This document shows, one piece after another, positions 61,401-64,000 of a stretch of DNA of 64,000 nt. Every line of letters begins with the position of its first letter. Position 1 is the stretch's first letter. Below the pieces are notes generated by a model. It was not told the DNA's origin. It did no database searches and was given only the letters and a program-made list of their open reading frames with translations. This stretch comes from Cylicocyclus nassatus (lineage: Eukaryota; Nematoda; Chromadorea; Rhabditida; Strongylidae), in contig CATQJL010000316.1 of NCBI GenBank assembly GCA_958299035.1, forward strand, positions 25,583,676 to 25,647,675, in the 5' to 3' direction. Made by a program: the position numbers and the translations under genes.

Positions 61401-64000
61401 CATCGGTTGCTTCTGTTGAGGACAACCATCGGTACAACCATCGGTTGCCTCTGTTGAGGTCAACCATCGGTTGCCTCTGTTGAGGACAATCATCGGTACA
61501 ACCATCGGTTGCCTCTGTTGAGGACAACCATCGGTTGCCTCTGTCGAGGACATCCATCGTACAAACCATCGGTTGCCTCTGCTGAGGACAACCATCGGTA
61601 CAACCATCGGTTGCCTCTGTTGAGGACAACCATCGGTACAACCATCGGTTGCCTCTGTTGAGGACAACCATCGGTACAACCATCGGTTTCCTCTGTTGAG
61701 GACAATCATCGGTACAACCATCGGTTGCCTCTGTTGAGGACAATCATCGGTTGCCTCTGTTGAGGACAACCATCGTACCAATCATCTGTTGCCTCTGTTG
61801 AGGACAACCATCGGTACAACCATCGGTTGCCTCTGTTGAGGACAACCATCGGTACAACCATCGGTTGCTTCTGTTGAGGACAACCATCGGTTGCCTCTGT
61901 TGAGGATAATCATCGGTAAAACCATCGGTTGCTTCTGTTGAGGACAACCATCGGTTGCCTCTGTTGAGGACAACCATCGGTACAACCATCGGTTGCTTCT
62001 GTTGAGGACAACCATCGGTACAACCATCGGTTGCCTCTGTTGAGGTCAACCATCGGTTGCCTCTGTTGAGGACAACCATCGGTACAACTATCGGTTGCTT
62101 CTGTTGAGGACAACCATCGGTTGCCTCTGTTGAGGTCAACCATCGGTTGCCTCTGTTAAGGACAATTATCGGTACAACCATCTGATGCCTCCGTTGAGGA
62201 CAACCATCGCTACAACCATCGGTTACCTCTGTTGAGGACAACCATCGGTACAACCATCGGTTGCCTCTGTTGAGGACAATCATCGGTTGCCTCTGTTGAG
62301 GACAACCATCGTACCAATCATCTGTTGCCTCTGTTGAGGACAACCATCGGTACAACCATCGGTTGCCTCTGTTGAGGATAACCATCGGTACAACCATCGA
62401 TGCCTCTGTTGAGGACAACCATCGGTTGCCTCTGTTGAGGACAACCATCGTACCAACCATCGGTTGCCTCTGTTGAGGACAACCATCGGTTGCCTCTGTT
62501 GAGGACAACCATCGGTACAACCATCGGTTGCCTCTGTTGAGGACAACCATCGGTTGCCTCTGTTGAGGACAACCATCGGCACAACCATCGGTTGCCTCTG
62601 TTGAGGACAACCATCGGTTGCCTCTGTTGAGGACAACCATCGGTTGCCTCTGTCGAGGACAACCATCGTACCAACCATCGGTTGCCTCTGTTGAGGACAA
62701 CCATCGGTTGCCTCTGTTGAGGACAACCATCGGTACAACCATCGGTTGCCTCTGTTGAGGACAACCATCGGTTGCCTCTGTTGAGGACAACCATCGGTTG
62801 CCTCTGTTGAGGACAATCATCGGTACAACCATCGGTTGCCTCTGTTGAGGACAATCATCGGTACAACCATCGGTTGCCTCTGTTGAGGACAACCATCGGT
62901 ACAACCATCGGTTGCCTCTGTTGAGGACAACCATCGGTTGCCTCTGTTGAGGACAACCATCGGTACAACCATCGGTTGCCTCTGTTGAGGACAACCATCG
63001 GTTGCCTCTGTTAAGGACAATCATCGGTACAACCATCGGTTGCCTCTGTTGAGGACAACCATCGGTTGCCTCTGTTGAGGACAACCATCGGTACAACCAT
63101 CGGTTGCCTCTGTTGAGGACAACCATCGGTACAACCATCGGTTGCTTCTGTTGAGGACAACCATTGGTTGCCTCTGTTGAGGATAATCATCGGTACAACC
63201 ATCGGTTGCTTCTGTTGAGGACAACCATCGGTTGCCTCTGTTGAGGACAACCATCGGTACAACCATCGGTTGCTTCTGTTGAGGACAACCATCGGTACAA
63301 CCATCGGTTGCCTCTGTTGAGGTCAACCATCGGTTGCCTCTGTTGAGGACAATCATCGGTACAACCATCGGTTGCCTCTGTTGAGGACAACCATCGGTTG
63401 CCTCTGTCGAGGACATCCATCGTACAAACCATCGGTTGCCTCTGCTGAGGACAACCATCGGTACAACCATCGGTTGCCTCTGTTGAGGACAACCATCGGT
63501 ACAACCATCGGTTGCCTCTGTTGAGGACAACCATCGGTACAACCATCGGTTTCCTCTGTTGAGGACAATCATCGGTACAACCATCGGTTGCCTCTGTTGA
63601 GGACAATCATCGGTTGCCTCTGTTGAGGACAACCATCGTACCAATCATCTGTTGCCTCTGTTGAGGACAACCATCGGTACAACCATCGGTTGCCTCTGTT
63701 GAGGACAACCATCGGTACAACCATCGGTTGCTTCTGTTGAGGACAACCATCGGTTGCCTCTGTTGAGGATAATCATCGGTAAAACCATCGGTTGCTTCTG
63801 TTGAGGACAACCATCGGTTGCCTCTGTTGAGGACAACCATCGGTACAACCATCGGTTGCTTCTGTTGAGGACAACCATCGGTACAACCATCGGTTGCCTC
63901 TGTTGAGGTCAACCATCGGTTGCCTCTGTTGAGGACAACCATCGGTACAACTATCGGTTGCTTCTGTTGAGGACAACCATCGGTTGCCTCTGTTGAGGTC
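58450..64000. repeat. Distal array zone: 1,366- and 1,863-bp duplications
   Basis: 59792-60415 recurs at 61158-61781 (offset 1,366) and at 63021-63644 (offset 1,863), with private variants CATCCATCGTAC, CGGTTTCCTC and CATTGGTTGCC in each. CATGTGTACAA spacers occur only around 59050-59180. The zone runs off the window. Confidence 0.8.

Larger units (their letters stand above)
30471..64000. repeat. Giant hairpin minisatellite (26/38-bp units), open at window end
   Basis: Uninterrupted for at least 33.5 kb. The basic 26-bp unit on the plus strand is the hairpin GGTTGCCTC, loop TGTT, GAGG, bulge A, CAACC, then ATC. In about half the cases a 12-bp spacer (GGTACAACCATC or variants GTACCAACCATC, GCTACAACCATC, GGTGCAACCATC, GTACCAATCATC) is added, giving 38 bp. 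With an average near 32-33 bp this is roughly a thousand units (estimate). Common variants are loop TGTC, arm GGTTGCTTC, arm GGTTACCTC, 3' arm TAATC, and CATCGATTGC. Both lengths are 2 modulo 3, so one peptide cycle (LNRGNRWL / SSTEATDG / CPQQRQP) recurs in all three minus-strand frames and gives many overlapping open frames up to 464 codons. These are listed as repeat, not genes. The first unit begins about 300 bp after the Rep-helicase stop. Confidence 0.95.

Noticed and set aside
30471..64000. Hundreds of minus- and plus-strand open frames (60-464 codons) with NRWL/TEATDG/PQQRQP or LPLLRTTIG repeats
   Set aside because: They overlap in all frames, have no conserved start, and follow from unit lengths of 2 modulo 3 without stops. 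Treated as repeat DNA.
30471..64000. CRISPR array
   Set aside because: No unique spacers: the 12-bp spacers are themselves repeats. The genome is eukaryotic, and no cas genes are present.
30471..64000. Telomeric or centromeric satellite unrelated to the Helitron
   Set aside because: The same hairpin design lies inverted on the other side of the Rep-helicase gene, which ties the array to that element. A later spread as satellite cannot be excluded from one window.

Overview
The window looks like accessory DNA of a nematode, probably clade V/strongylid. Support: a split gene fragment with short introns and GT..AG sites that reads as the SGNH part of a nematode OAC-type acyltransferase (7203-7642, minus), several decayed RTE-type non-LTR retrotransposon copies of the kind common in hookworms and relatives, mariner/Tc1-type and foldback MITEs, and Helitrons. 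The genus is inference. No bacterial features, tRNA, rRNA or CRISPR were found.

Layout. 1-13.3 kb: AT-rich DNA filled with nested transposon remnants (PIF/Harbinger-like MITE, RTE pieces on both strands, foldbacks, a mariner-type element holding a second MITE) around three exons of the acyltransferase gene. 13.5-15.9 kb: a Helitron with both ends, internal ~110-bp repeats and two MITEs inside it. 15.9-23.4 kb: a TTCGAA-rich foldback, further MITE-like pieces and long stretches where I recognise nothing. 23.5 kb: a truncated 5' end of the same Helitron family.

24.4-64 kb: the main object. A GC-richer cassette carries a Helitron Rep-helicase gene (25391-30180), now broken by about eleven stops and frameshifts. 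It is preceded by a symmetric, apparently divergent TATA/GC-box promoter region (24845-25009) and a leader of small hairpin repeats. On the left lies a short array (24.4-24.8 kb) and on the right an enormous array (30.47 kb to the window end, >33.5 kb, roughly a thousand units). Both arrays are built from the same imperfect hairpin: GGTTG plus CCTC, a 4-5-nt loop, GAGG, a bulged A or AA, then CAACC. Read outward from the promoter, both have the same sense, so the gene sits between inverted hairpin arrays. The right array consists of 26-bp and 38-bp units (26 plus a 12-bp spacer) organised into nested higher-order duplications (about 4.0, 3.07, 1.5, 1.37 and 0.5 kb offsets). Because both unit lengths are 2 modulo 3, the same peptide cycle appears in all three minus-strand frames and produces hundreds of long but probably meaningless ORFs.

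How the parts might fit: a replicative (rolling-circle type) transposon with hairpin arrays as long inverted flanks and a divergent promoter able to transcribe hairpin RNA outward. The parts are seen in the sequence; the functional link is inference. The termini of this element are not resolved, and the right array runs off the window.
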